41,914 nucleotides of DNA from a virus. The translations under genes and the position numbers were made by a program. Numbering within the stretch: position 1 is the first letter of the stretch; each line of letters begins with the position of its first letter. The notes under the pieces are model-generated. The model did no database searches and was not told the DNA's origin. It saw only the letters and a program-made list of their open reading frames with translations. The stretch lies in IMG/VR virus record IMGVR_UViG_3300025853_000198, positions 1 to 41,914 of that record, one strand, 5' to 3'. Shown here piece after piece: positions 24,182 to 32,567 of this stretch.

Positions 24182-24960
24182 TGAGGGCATACCGTCGACA
24201 TGACAGTCAGGTGCTCGATTGGCAACGCCGAGCGGCAGCCAATAGTGGCAAACCATCTTCTCGTAGTTCTATCGCGCTGGACCGGTTCATGCAGCGGGCT
24301 CGCGCAAACGCATTCTGGACAGAGTGCGAGTATGTCTTGCCGTTGGCCGGCAATGACTTGGCAGCGGCGCTGACTCCACTACGAGCCGACTATGGCAACG
24401 ACCCCACCACCAACAACGGGTTTGTTGCCGGCGACTACGACGAGGCCAACGGTTTGAGCGGCAACAGCGGCGACTATCTAGGGTCTGGTATTACTCCTTC
24501 TTCCAGCTTGGCCCTCTACGACGTCCACGTTTGCGCCTACACCGACAAGACTGGGACTGACAATGACGTTGCCATAGGCTGTGCGGACAGTTTGTCGACG
24601 GCGTTTTTGCTCTATATCCGCCACGGTGGTACGACGACCTACACTGACCTCTGGCGTCGGAATTACGGAGGTCGTATTGCTGCCACTGACACGATGGGCG
24701 GTGGGATGCGGTTGATGACGCGCACCGCCTCAAACCGGCAGGACTTGTATACCGGCAATGGGTCAACGTCGTTCAGTTCCATCGCCAACAACACCAACAC
24801 GCTCATCGGATCGCGCCCCGGACGCGAGTTACACATGATGGGCAACAACGAAGTCGGAACGCCCTCCAACTTCTTCCTCTCAGACATGCAATGGATGTCC
24901 GTCGGTCTGTCGTTTGACTCGACGCAGGCGTCCAACTATTTCAACGCGGTTCAAGAATTT
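23250..24960. other. GC-rich island in fibre genes
   Basis: By eye, C and G at third codon positions rise abruptly near 23250 and fall back near 24960, spanning the distal part of one fibre gene and most of the next. The long antisense frame (23252-24256) is a by-product of this composition. Consistent with horizontal exchange of a receptor-binding module. Boundaries are approximate. Confidence 0.65.
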
Positions 24961-24987
24961 AACACTATACTTGGGAGACAAAGCTAA
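24181..24987 (+). CDS. Probable lectin-like tail protein
   Basis: 268 codons, coupled by TAATG. Its layout of beta strands (SLALYDVHVCAYTDK, LYTGNGSTSFSSIANN) and the C-terminal helix DSTQASNYFNAVQEFNTILG are typical of concanavalin-like carbohydrate-binding phage proteins that end in a short helix. It probably contributes to surface recognition. It is almost wholly within the GC-rich island, unlike genes on either side. Confidence 0.55.
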   Translation: MRAYRRHDSQVLDWQRRAAANSGKPSSRSSIALDRFMQRARANAFWTECEYVLPLAGNDLAAALTPLRADYGNDPTTNNGFVAGDYDEANGLSGNSGDYLGSGITPSSSLALYDVHVCAYTDKTGTDNDVAIGCADSLSTAFLLYIRHGGTTTYTDLWRRNYGGRIAATDTMGGGMRLMTRTASNRQDLYTGNGSTSFSSIANNTNTLIGSRPGRELHMMGNNEVGTPSNFFLSDMQWMSVGLSFDSTQASNYFNAVQEFNTILGRQS

Positions 24988-25388
24988 TGGCATTACGCAC
25001 ATACACTCACCCACAAGGGGTTACCAAACAGATTGACTCGAATGACGTTGCACAAATTGCTGTGGCTGAGCGTAAGGGTTATGTTTACACGCCGCCTCCG
25101 CCAGCAACTGCGGAAGAGATTGAGGCAGCCCGTCAGGCGGACATTACTGCAGCAGCTGCAGCACAAAAAGATATTATTCGAACACCAAGTGTACAGGGTC
25201 AAATTAATTTGCTGATGCGTGCTATTAAGCGTGTGCGCAAAGAAAGTAAAGGACAAGCACAAGCATCGGAAAAAACCTTACTGGATCAGCTCGAATCCCT
25301 GGCTGATCAAATCGAAGCCATTGACGCGGAAGAAGAACGTCTATTGGCTGATCCAAACCTAACACTGGCTGATGCCGTTTGGCCATAA
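24987..25388 (+). CDS. Hypothetical coiled-coil protein
   Basis: 133 codons, coupled by TAATG to the lectin-like gene. Starts MALRTYTHPQGVTKQIDSND; the C-terminal half is a predicted coiled coil (ASEKTLLDQLESLADQIEAI). Composition returns to that of the rest of the phage. Placed between fibre genes and lysis candidates; it might be a tail accessory or chaperone. No family recognised. Confidence 0.6.
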   Translation: MALRTYTHPQGVTKQIDSNDVAQIAVAERKGYVYTPPPPATAEEIEAARQADITAAAAAQKDIIRTPSVQGQINLLMRAIKRVRKESKGQAQASEKTLLDQLESLADQIEAIDAEEERLLADPNLTLADAVWP

Positions 25389-25395
25389 ACGATTT

Positions 25396-25836
25396 ATGAA
25401 AAAAGTAATAGTGGCAACACTAATCGGGCTTGTTCTTACTGGCTGTGCCACAGCCATTGGTAAGCAACGGGCGTCACAAGTCAACAAGTTTTTGGCGATC
25501 GATTCCAATGGAGACGGAATTGCGGATCTAGCTGGTACACTAACTGTTAAACGACAGTTTGACAGTGCCACAGGAATGCTACTATCTGAGGAACGGACAC
25601 TGACACACGTTCTTTATAGTAAGGAAAAAGACAAATCAAATCTTGGTGCCAGGGGTTTGTTGGCTATACAAGCTGTGGAAGGCTTTGAACACAGCCGAAC
25701 TGGCTTCACAGGTAGTTCTTCTACCTCAGGGGCAAAAGTGTATAAAGGAGACGCTGATGAAAAAGCCATTGGGGCTGCAGGTACTGCGGCTGGTAATGTT
25801 ATCGGTGCTGCAGGAAATTCACTAATCAATCCCTAG
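25396..25836 (+). CDS. Lipoprotein, possible lysis/outer-membrane component
   Basis: 146 codons from ATG 25396. MKKVIVATLIGLVLTGC is a short lipoprotein signal with lipobox LTGC; the preceding in-frame ATG (25372) would bury the signal, so 25396 is chosen. The mature part contains a DSNGDGIADL calcium-loop-like segment and a Gly/Ala-rich end. It lies before a membrane-anchored coiled-coil gene, so an outer-membrane spanin-like role is conceivable, but it is much longer than Rz1. A lipoprotein tail or exclusion factor is an alternative. Confidence 0.6.
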   Translation: MKKVIVATLIGLVLTGCATAIGKQRASQVNKFLAIDSNGDGIADLAGTLTVKRQFDSATGMLLSEERTLTHVLYSKEKDKSNLGARGLLAIQAVEGFEHSRTGFTGSSSTSGAKVYKGDADEKAIGAAGTAAGNVIGAAGNSLINP

Positions 25837-25842
25837 TGAGCT

Positions 25843-26127
25843 GTGGAATTTACTTTACCTCAGTTACTTGTGCCCGCCATTGTAGCATTGAGCGGTGTTA
25901 TTACCGTTCTGTGGAAACAGACAACTGATCGTCAGACAAAGACAGAAGAAAAATTAGTACAATGTGAGGAGCAGCATGTTCAACACAACACAAGAATGAT
26001 TCACCTGTCTGAGAAGATAGGAAAACTTGAAGGAAGACAAGCCGGGATCGAGGAACTGTCACAAGCCGTGCTTAAGGAGGTAAGGAATGCTGTTTCAGAA
26101 AATACACGCACAGACGAAGGGAATTAA
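25843..26127 (+). CDS. Membrane-anchored coiled-coil protein (holin or inner spanin candidate)
   Basis: 94 codons with GTG start at 25843. One N-terminal transmembrane helix (QLLVPAIVALSGVITVLW) is followed by a charged coiled coil (EKIGKLEGRQAGIEELSQAV). This topology fits a class II-like holin or an inner-membrane spanin. It is the last late gene, and its end overlaps the convergent helicase gene by 4 bases. Confidence 0.6.
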   Translation: MEFTLPQLLVPAIVALSGVITVLWKQTTDRQTKTEEKLVQCEEQHVQHNTRMIHLSEKIGKLEGRQAGIEELSQAVLKEVRNAVSENTRTDEGN

Positions 26128-27599
26128 ATAGTTTCTCCGATCATTACCTCCCTAAATTCTGTCATAAAGAATTCTGCAAGGTCTCGCTTCTCACGCAACG
26201 CTCTAATAATAGCGATATCCAATGTGTTACGAACCGCATATTGAATATATGTACAATGGTATTTTTGCCCAGGGCGATGAATACGATCTTGCGATTGCTG
26301 GAACAATTGTAGACGATGGTTCAGGCTGTAGTAGAACATCAGATGAGACTCACGCTGAAGGTTCAACCCCCGAGAACCAACAGCAAGATTAGACACGAGC
26401 CAATCAGTCTCGTCCCTCTCTTTCCACTGTGCAAGCTCTAGGTCACGGGAATCTATATTCTGGCCATCATATCTCATAACACTTTCATCGCCGTATTCTG
26501 CTTTCAAAGCATTACAGACTGCATCAACGTCGTGAGTGAAGTGGCAGAATACGATACGCTTGCCACCTGTTGTTAGTGCGTCATCCATGAACGTGTCTAA
26601 CCGTCGGTTGGGTATCTCCCTGATGACACCTTCATCGTCCTTAACAAAGCCACAAGCTATCTGCATTAGCTTGGTCATTGTCGCCATTGCTGAGGTACTT
26701 GTGAGCATACCGTCTTCGAACTCAACAACAGCCGTCTGCCGAAGATCATCATAGATCTGTCGTTGTTCGTCGGTTGCTTCAATGTAACGAGTCTCGAATA
26801 TCTTATCGGGGAGATCGAGACAGGTTTCTTTCTTGAGGCGTGAGCTGAAGTCGTTGAGTCGTTTGGATAATTCATCTTGGTTTACTAGTTGAAGAACTCG
26901 TTCAAACTTCATCCAGGGCTTTGATGGGTCTATCGATACGTCTTGGATGACAGCATAGTAGTGCCGGAAGTTAAACTCAGACTTGAAGCCTAAAAGCCCT
27001 GGCTCAAGAAAGTTGCACTGACCGTAGAGGTCGAGCGGAGACTCGGCTGTCGGCGTTCCAGTAAGTATCCTACGGTATTTGGCTTCTCTCCCGATAGCTA
27101 CAATGTTCTTATGTCGCTTTGACTTGGTGTTCTTGATGGTGTCAGATTCATCAACCACAACCATGCATCGATGATTGGCAACAAACTTCTCACAGAGACC
27201 CACTGCTTTGCCTCGTGATAAAGCTTCAGCATTGATACACAATACATCAAGCTGTTCACCATTGGGTTCCATGGCTGCCTCGAGGTTTTGCTTCTCGTGC
27301 TTGCGCATACTGGCAGCGTAGTAAGTGCAGTAGTGGTTGCAGCTTAGGTGCTCAGGAACGTGCTCAAGATACCATCCCATGTAGGAACCTTTGTTCGCTA
27401 CTACTAGTAGCCCATCAATTTCACCCTTGGCGAATAGCCAAGCGGCTGTGTCTAGTGTGGTCTTCGACTTCCCACACCCCATCTCCCAGAACAAAGCAAA
27501 GGTTTCTCGCTCACGCGATAACTCAAATACTTCTTTCTGATGCTTAAACGGTTCCGTTTTGTATGAGAACGAGGGAATTTTTGATATATCTCTTATCAT
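26124..27599 (-). CDS. SNF2-type superfamily 2 helicase
   Basis: 491 codons. Motif I WEMGCGKSKTTLD, motif II VVVDESDTIKN, motif III LTGTPTAES, motif V SNLAVGSRGLNLQ and motif VI QSQDRIHRPGQ are all present in order, the last as in SWI/SNF-type ATPases. It probably remodels DNA or protein-DNA complexes during phage replication or recombination. Last gene of the leftward replication arm; a reversed R element lies just upstream. Confidence 0.9.
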   Translation of the reverse strand: MIRDISKIPSFSYKTEPFKHQKEVFELSRERETFALFWEMGCGKSKTTLDTAAWLFAKGEIDGLLVVANKGSYMGWYLEHVPEHLSCNHYCTYYAASMRKHEKQNLEAAMEPNGEQLDVLCINAEALSRGKAVGLCEKFVANHRCMVVVDESDTIKNTKSKRHKNIVAIGREAKYRRILTGTPTAESPLDLYGQCNFLEPGLLGFKSEFNFRHYYAVIQDVSIDPSKPWMKFERVLQLVNQDELSKRLNDFSSRLKKETCLDLPDKIFETRYIEATDEQRQIYDDLRQTAVVEFEDGMLTSTSAMATMTKLMQIACGFVKDDEGVIREIPNRRLDTFMDDALTTGGKRIVFCHFTHDVDAVCNALKAEYGDESVMRYDGQNIDSRDLELAQWKERDETDWLVSNLAVGSRGLNLQRESHLMFYYSLNHRLQLFQQSQDRIHRPGQKYHCTYIQYAVRNTLDIAIIRALREKRDLAEFFMTEFREVMIGETI

Positions 27600-27619
27600 A
27601 ATTTTATCCAGTTATTTCA

Positions 27620-27655
27620 TAGGAATGACCTAGGGATCAAACCCGTTATAGGTAT
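27620..27655 (-). repeat. R element copy 3 (reverse orientation)
   Basis: On the - strand it reads TATAACGGGTTTGATCCC plus TAGGTCATTCCTA (core 27629-27650), matching copies at 16002-16023 and 38548-38569. It lies about 30 bases upstream of the SNF2-type gene and points towards it. The similarity continues weakly into the start of that gene. Confidence 0.8.
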
Positions 27656-27660
27656 TTCAA

Positions 27661-29166
27661 TCAAATATCATAGTTTCTATTAGTGCGGGGCTGTATTATC
27701 CAGAGCTTCTCCTTGGCACGAGTTATTGCGACGTACCATACCCGATGTTCACTGTCTGGATCTTGCTCATACTCTTGGTAGGTTCGAAAGGCCATGTCAG
27801 TGCATACAACGACGTTGTCAGCTTCTCCACCTTTAACACCATGAATGGTAGAGATGTGGATTCGAGGCTTTGCAAGAAGTTTTTCTCCACGACGTCTAGC
27901 TGCCAAGAAATACTCACGTTCTCGTTGAGGAAAACGATCAAGCGCTTCGTGCCATATTGCACTAGTACATAAGCCGAACTCCGATTCAAGATCGTCGATA
28001 TTAACTGAGTGCTCGTCGTTGGCGTCTTTGATTTTGGTTTTGAATCCATACTTGATGCCTTGTTTAACTGTGATGTATTCTGCAATTGCTTTGAACTGTC
28101 CCATAGTGATAGTCCCACCTGATCGTAGCATCTCCCAATCTTGAATAGCTGTCAGTAACTTTTCATTGACAGCTTTCTTGGCATTCGACGTGAACACGTA
28201 ACCTTGATCCATGCAGTAATTCTCGAACTGCTCTAGCAGATAGACATTGCGAGCGAGCAACATCCAACTACCTTCCGACATGTCGATCTGGTTTACATCA
28301 GAGACGTACTCAATAGATCCCTGGCTGCCCTCTCGTGGCTTCCATTCTTTCTGAACTCGATCTCCGATCTGGTTGACCAGTGTATCTGCTACAGAGGCAA
28401 TCTCAAACGGAACACGCCATGATTGTGCCAGGACTTCTTTGGATCCTTCTGCATGGATGAATGAGTCAACGTCTGCTCCTGCCCACTTGAAGATTGCTTG
28501 ATCATCATCACCTGCAATGTATGCTTCATCGACACGCTCCTTGATCTTGTTGACCAGCTTCCATTGCAACGGAGACAAGTCTTGTGCCTCGTCAACGAAT
28601 AGGATATTGACATCAGGGATTAGGTTCTGTTCGGTAAACCTCACCACCATTTCGGTGAAGTCGGTTTTACCGAGATCGGTTTTATACCTAGCGATTGTGC
28701 CTGCAACCTGCTCCAACTGATACCAATAGATGTCTTCGTTGTTTTCTTCCCAATATGTTCTCAAGTCCTTGCCAAGCACGGCTGCTTGATTGACCATGAA
28801 GAACAAGCGATCACCAGTTGATAACCCAGTGACTGTTCCATCTTCTTGAATACCGCCATAAGTAAGTTGGAGTCCAAGCGTTTGAGCGATTTTTCGGTAG
28901 TCATACCAATTCATTACCTCATGTCTGGACAAACCGAGTTGATGATAGGCAAGCGAGTGGATGGTTCTAAACCACGGGAATTCTTTTGGGTTAGCTCCAG
29001 TTGCCAAATGAATCCTGTGACGTGCTTCTTCTGCTGCCTTGCGGGTGAACGCAATGTAGCAAATCTTTTCTGAGCCGTAACCGTCTTCAAGACAATCTTG
29101 CACGATGTTAATAAGCCTGGTTGTTTTACCGGTTCCAGGTGGACCGTAGATAAGTTTCGTATTCAT
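27661..29166 (-). CDS. UvrD/Rep-like superfamily 1 DNA helicase
   Basis: 501 codons. Walker A GPPGTGKTT near residues 8-16, motif Ia YIAFTRKAAEEARHRI, motif II FVDEAQDLSPLQW, motif III region YIAGDDDQAIFKWAGAD, and motif VI YVAITRAKEKLWII. A complete SF1A helicase, likely 3'-to-5', acting in replication or recombination. Its start abuts the stop of the primase gene. Confidence 0.92.
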   Translation of the reverse strand: MNTKLIYGPPGTGKTTRLINIVQDCLEDGYGSEKICYIAFTRKAAEEARHRIHLATGANPKEFPWFRTIHSLAYHQLGLSRHEVMNWYDYRKIAQTLGLQLTYGGIQEDGTVTGLSTGDRLFFMVNQAAVLGKDLRTYWEENNEDIYWYQLEQVAGTIARYKTDLGKTDFTEMVVRFTEQNLIPDVNILFVDEAQDLSPLQWKLVNKIKERVDEAYIAGDDDQAIFKWAGADVDSFIHAEGSKEVLAQSWRVPFEIASVADTLVNQIGDRVQKEWKPREGSQGSIEYVSDVNQIDMSEGSWMLLARNVYLLEQFENYCMDQGYVFTSNAKKAVNEKLLTAIQDWEMLRSGGTITMGQFKAIAEYITVKQGIKYGFKTKIKDANDEHSVNIDDLESEFGLCTSAIWHEALDRFPQREREYFLAARRRGEKLLAKPRIHISTIHGVKGGEADNVVVCTDMAFRTYQEYEQDPDSEHRVWYVAITRAKEKLWIIQPRTNRNYDI

Positions 29167-30701
29167 TAGAATTCGGGATCTGCTTGCTTAGGCAGGTCGA
29201 GTGATTCCACAACAGCAAAAATGTTGTTTACACTGAAGTGGTTTACTCCTTTTCCTTTGAGGTTGCTGAACTTCTTCACGCAACCCCACTCTCTCAAGTA
29301 CATGGCTACTTTATTCATCTTGAACTCTTGAAACCGTAGCCGGTCAAGATAAGCGATGAAGTCTCGTAACCTGAAGTGGTAGACATTGTCGACTAGTGTT
29401 GGACGTCCAGTCAGCATGTCCTGCATCTCTTGTCCACAAGCTTTGTTGGTCAGGAAATCTTCCAAGTGATTCCGCAACTGGCCTTGTGGTGTAGCATCCT
29501 CTGATACCTCTACTTCGTTTACAGCTTGAAGTAACTCTGCAATGATGTTCTGCCACTCATCTCGCTTTGGAATCTGTGGCATTACATTGATAACCTCCAT
29601 ACACCGTCGTTGAAACCTCACAGGCATTTGTAAGTCTTCAGTTGACAGTTCGATACGGTGGGTTTTATCGCCAACCTCTACATCGATAAACCAGATAGCT
29701 GGATTGGTGCAGAGCTTGGTTAGCGTTCCCATAACAGGTAATCCACTTCCACCACCCACTCCATGCTTACATAAGCGACACTTGTGTGAGTTGCAGTGTT
29801 GTTGGATTGGAGCTGTTTTGCAGGTGTATTGGTAGTCTTTCTTCCGTACTGAATTCATTATGCCAACAACCTCAGTGGCTGTTAGTGGTGGATCCATATA
29901 CTTCTGGTTCATCTTATCCAACACCGCTTGCCATGCATCTGGATATGCTTTCTTAGCGAAAACAGCCAGATTGAGCAGCCCATTATTCCTCGTGCCTTCG
30001 GGAAAGCCTTGGTGGCAGAGGTGTGTTAAACACGGTGGAGCACCGTCAAGATCTGATTTCTTGGCTTCATGTTCGACTGCTACGAACTCTGCAGGATCTA
30101 CCCGCATAGCTTCAGCTGTCATCAAGAAATCTTCTAAACTTAGAGGTTCACCGTCGGCAGACAAACCTGGTCGATCGGTCTTATTGCCTTCGAAGTATGG
30201 CATGTTGATCCATTGACCGATGTCCCCACGATCAGCAATGATATTCGCTTGTCGTGGAAATATCTCACTGCCTCCAAAACCTAGAGAAGCAGCAATACTT
30301 CGAAGTTGTTCGATGACTGGACCTGCTGGTGTCCAATCACGGAAGAAGACATACAGATGAATGCCTCCTGATTTCGTTTTACAGGGTACTAGAGGGAGCT
30401 GTTTTTCGATTATCTCCTGACATAGCTTCGGGATGTCTAACGAATACTCGTCAATGTCGATGGCACCGAACATCACTTCAGACTTATCTGTAATAGGTAT
30501 AACTCCAAGCCCCTGGCTGCCCTCAAGATGATACACCCATTCTTGTGGTGTGAGCTTTTTTCGGACAGTAGACGGTTTACCTGTTACTTTGCCTGATGCT
30601 TTGATGGACGTATGTTTGCCTAATCGATATAATCCGTAAGCCTCAGTATAACCGGAAAACAGATTCATTAACCTCGTAATCGGTGCTGGTATAGAATTCA
30701 T
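29166..30701 (-). CDS. Primase of the archaeo-eukaryotic type
   Basis: 511 codons. The catalytic DxD lies in FGAIDIDEYSLD (about residue 95-105), then SGGIHLYVFF and EIFPRQANI: the three-motif pattern of archaeo-eukaryotic primases, closest to the TOTE-type primases seen in phages. A Cys/His cluster (HCNSHKCRLCKHG) after residue 300 is probably zinc-binding. The C-terminal domain looks like a helical or winged-helix primase tail. Lacks a helicase domain, which the adjacent SF1 and SF2 helicases may supply. Confidence 0.85.
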   Translation of the reverse strand: MNSIPAPITRLMNLFSGYTEAYGLYRLGKHTSIKASGKVTGKPSTVRKKLTPQEWVYHLEGSQGLGVIPITDKSEVMFGAIDIDEYSLDIPKLCQEIIEKQLPLVPCKTKSGGIHLYVFFRDWTPAGPVIEQLRSIAASLGFGGSEIFPRQANIIADRGDIGQWINMPYFEGNKTDRPGLSADGEPLSLEDFLMTAEAMRVDPAEFVAVEHEAKKSDLDGAPPCLTHLCHQGFPEGTRNNGLLNLAVFAKKAYPDAWQAVLDKMNQKYMDPPLTATEVVGIMNSVRKKDYQYTCKTAPIQQHCNSHKCRLCKHGVGGGSGLPVMGTLTKLCTNPAIWFIDVEVGDKTHRIELSTEDLQMPVRFQRRCMEVINVMPQIPKRDEWQNIIAELLQAVNEVEVSEDATPQGQLRNHLEDFLTNKACGQEMQDMLTGRPTLVDNVYHFRLRDFIAYLDRLRFQEFKMNKVAMYLREWGCVKKFSNLKGKGVNHFSVNNIFAVVESLDLPKQADPEF

Positions 30702-30717
30702 ATTACCGATGTAATAA
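30701..30717. promoter_or_regulatory. Operator-like palindrome upstream of the primase
   Basis: TATTACCGATGTAATAA, a second copy of the palindrome at 2557-2574 (six perfect arm bases). It begins at the primase ATG and extends upstream, so a bound protein would be expected to block expression of the primase and helicases behind it. Confidence 0.55.
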
Positions 30718-30726
30718 CTGTGGACA

Positions 30727-30761
30727 CTAAAATAGCCCGGGAAGATTTCTCCTCCCGGGCT
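30727..30761 (-). terminator. Terminator after the ssDNA-binding candidate
   Basis: AGCCCGGGA and TCCCGGGCT form a 9-bp stem (30734-30761), followed on the - strand by ATTTTAG. It separates the gene at 30768 from the primase. Confidence 0.8.
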
Positions 30762-30767
30762 ATTCGA

Positions 30768-31532
30768 TTAGATGACTTCGGTATCAGCGTCCGCTGAACC
30801 ACCGCCGATTTGAGCGATAGGTGCTTGGCCAGAGGCACATTCTTGTGCGATCTGACGGCACTCAGCGATAAGCCCTCCATCGGAGTTCCACTCGCCAGAC
30901 TCGATCCCCCAACCATACCAGCTGCCCTTTTCATTGGACTCCACCTTGGTGGTTAGCAGGTATTGCTTGGCGAACATCGGGACGTTCTTGCCATTGGCCT
31001 TAAGACCCATCATCAGGTTCAGCCAGAACCTGGACTTCTTCAATTGGGTTGAAGAAAGTGCGATAACCGCTGGAACCCAATCATCCTCTTGCTTGAGCTT
31101 CACAAAGAAGTGTGAAGTCTCGATGATAGTATTCCCATTCGGAAGAACAGGAATACCTTTATCGTTCTTGCTTGTACCACCAAGAACGCGTGGGTCGCTG
31201 TGAGCGCCCACAATACCGCCGCCGCTTTCGCGTGGTTTCCATTCGACATACAGAGTCAAATGGCCACAAGGAATAACCTTGATCGGTTCTCCCTCAGGGC
31301 TGTAAACAACCTCTCGGGAGAGTGTGTTAACGACACACCCGGCTTCTGCTCCTTCGATCTTCTTCTCAGGGAAGTTCGGGTGGGTCTTGTCAACCTCCGG
31401 ACTGCTCTTCTGAAGAACCGTCAGAAACGGTGTTCCGAGATCCTTGGTCGAGGTATTCTCGAAACCAGTTTCTCCTTCGTATGCTCCCCAGTCGTATGTA
31501 TCGACTGCCGCTGTGTTTTTCTTTGCTGCCAT
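30768..31532 (-). CDS. Probable single-stranded DNA-binding protein
   Basis: 254 codons. Beta-rich core (GEPIKVIPCGHLTLYVEWKP; FWLNLMMGLKANGKNVPMFA) with an acidic tail ending SADADTEVI, as in T7 gp2.5-like and other phage SSBs. It sits between the primase and a conserved replication-cluster protein, and has its own terminator, implying high expression. The fold is inferred from composition and context, so this is a moderate call. Confidence 0.55.
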   Translation of the reverse strand: MAAKKNTAAVDTYDWGAYEGETGFENTSTKDLGTPFLTVLQKSSPEVDKTHPNFPEKKIEGAEAGCVVNTLSREVVYSPEGEPIKVIPCGHLTLYVEWKPRESGGGIVGAHSDPRVLGGTSKNDKGIPVLPNGNTIIETSHFFVKLKQEDDWVPAVIALSSTQLKKSRFWLNLMMGLKANGKNVPMFAKQYLLTTKVESNEKGSWYGWGIESGEWNSDGGLIAECRQIAQECASGQAPIAQIGGGSADADTEVI

Positions 31533-31541
31533 AGTTTTTCC

Positions 31542-32099
31542 TTATGCTGTCTTGATGGTTGTTTTGTTTCCAATGTAAGTCCCGAAAAGTTCCTCGGGAG
31601 GTGGGTTTCCTGCTTCAACCTGCTCCCGAATGAAACCTTTCATCGTCATCGGATGAATGTTCCGCTTCAGGGTGGCCGGTAGGCCTGCATCTTGAAGAAG
31701 ATCTCGGGCTTTTTTGGCTTCGTCGATTTGACCCTTACCAAATGTACTGGTTACGTTACATTTGATGATGGCATCGAGTTGCCGTTTCTCAAGCCAAGCA
31801 AACGCCTCACCCTCTCTTCCGTCTTGTATTCGACCGGAATAGAATGGCGTGACTTTGATACGTGCTCCGTTAACCACAGTTTCTGATATGCCTTTCGACA
31901 TAAGAAACTCGGGGAACCTGAGTTCCACAAGATCACGTAATTTTTGTTTGGCTTCCTTTAGTTGCGCTTCGAGTAGTGCAACTTGATCCTCCATAGCAAC
32001 TTGCTGTTGAGCAAGACCTGCTATCGAGTGTAGGTCATCTTCGTTGACCTCTGTTTCTGTTAGCGCAGATAGCGCTTCATTTTCTGGTTTCATAGGCAT
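31542..32099 (-). CDS. Conserved phage replication-cluster protein
   Basis: 185 codons. The N-terminal half is a coiled coil (QQQVAMEDQVALLEAQLKEA). The middle has GARIKVTPFYSGRIQDGREG and EAFAWLEKRQLDAIIKCNV, a pattern I recognise from proteins beside SSB-like genes in podoviruses and siphoviruses. Function not known; a role with the neighbouring DNA-binding protein is plausible. Confidence 0.65.
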   Translation of the reverse strand: MPMKPENEALSALTETEVNEDDLHSIAGLAQQQVAMEDQVALLEAQLKEAKQKLRDLVELRFPEFLMSKGISETVVNGARIKVTPFYSGRIQDGREGEAFAWLEKRQLDAIIKCNVTSTFGKGQIDEAKKARDLLQDAGLPATLKRNIHPMTMKGFIREQVEAGNPPPEELFGTYIGNKTTIKTA

Positions 32100-32140
32100 T
32101 GTTTTCTTTAACCGTGAGAGACTATCTTATCTCCTGTTTA

Positions 32141-32542
32141 TCAATATGTAAACAGAAAAGAAAGAGCGTCATCCAATGAATCCATCGGCGTCTCATATTG
32201 CCAATGTGTTTTGATGGTGACATATTTTCCGCTGTTGCCACGTGGTTCTACTTGAAAGTGTGGAAAACGATACCACCTCACAGAACGTAAGGCGCGTGCC
32301 GCTACCCACACTTTTCCTTTCCACATCTTCGCCCGACGAAACCCCCAAGCATATTGCTCTTTTCTGAGGAATACCTTACCACCAGCCTGTTCCACCTTCA
32401 ACTCAATCCAACACTCCTTGCCGTCGAAAGAACAGCAATTAAGATCAGGTACGCCAGAGCCAGTTGAGGTTTCAATCCGCTGAAAGTCGACATCTTTAAT
32501 CGCTGTCTTCAGCTCACGATAGAATTTAGATTCGGGGTTCAT
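32141..32542 (-). CDS. VRR-NUC nuclease
   Basis: 133 codons with the PD-(D/E)xK core GSGVPDLNCC...CWIELKVE, then FLRKEQYAWGFRRAK: the standard VRR-NUC arrangement. Stand-alone members of this length cut branched DNA and may serve as Holliday junction resolvase for replication concatemers. Directly downstream of the DNA polymerase gene. Confidence 0.82.
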   Translation of the reverse strand: MNPESKFYRELKTAIKDVDFQRIETSTGSGVPDLNCCSFDGKECWIELKVEQAGGKVFLRKEQYAWGFRRAKMWKGKVWVAARALRSVRWYRFPHFQVEPRGNSGKYVTIKTHWQYETPMDSLDDALSFLFTY

Positions 32543-32567
32543 ATTTTGTCCCTCTGGTGCTGGTCTT

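Noticed and set aside
23252-24256. 334-codon antisense ORF
   Set aside because: Lies opposite two convincing fibre genes in the GC-rich island, where stops are rare; composition artefact.
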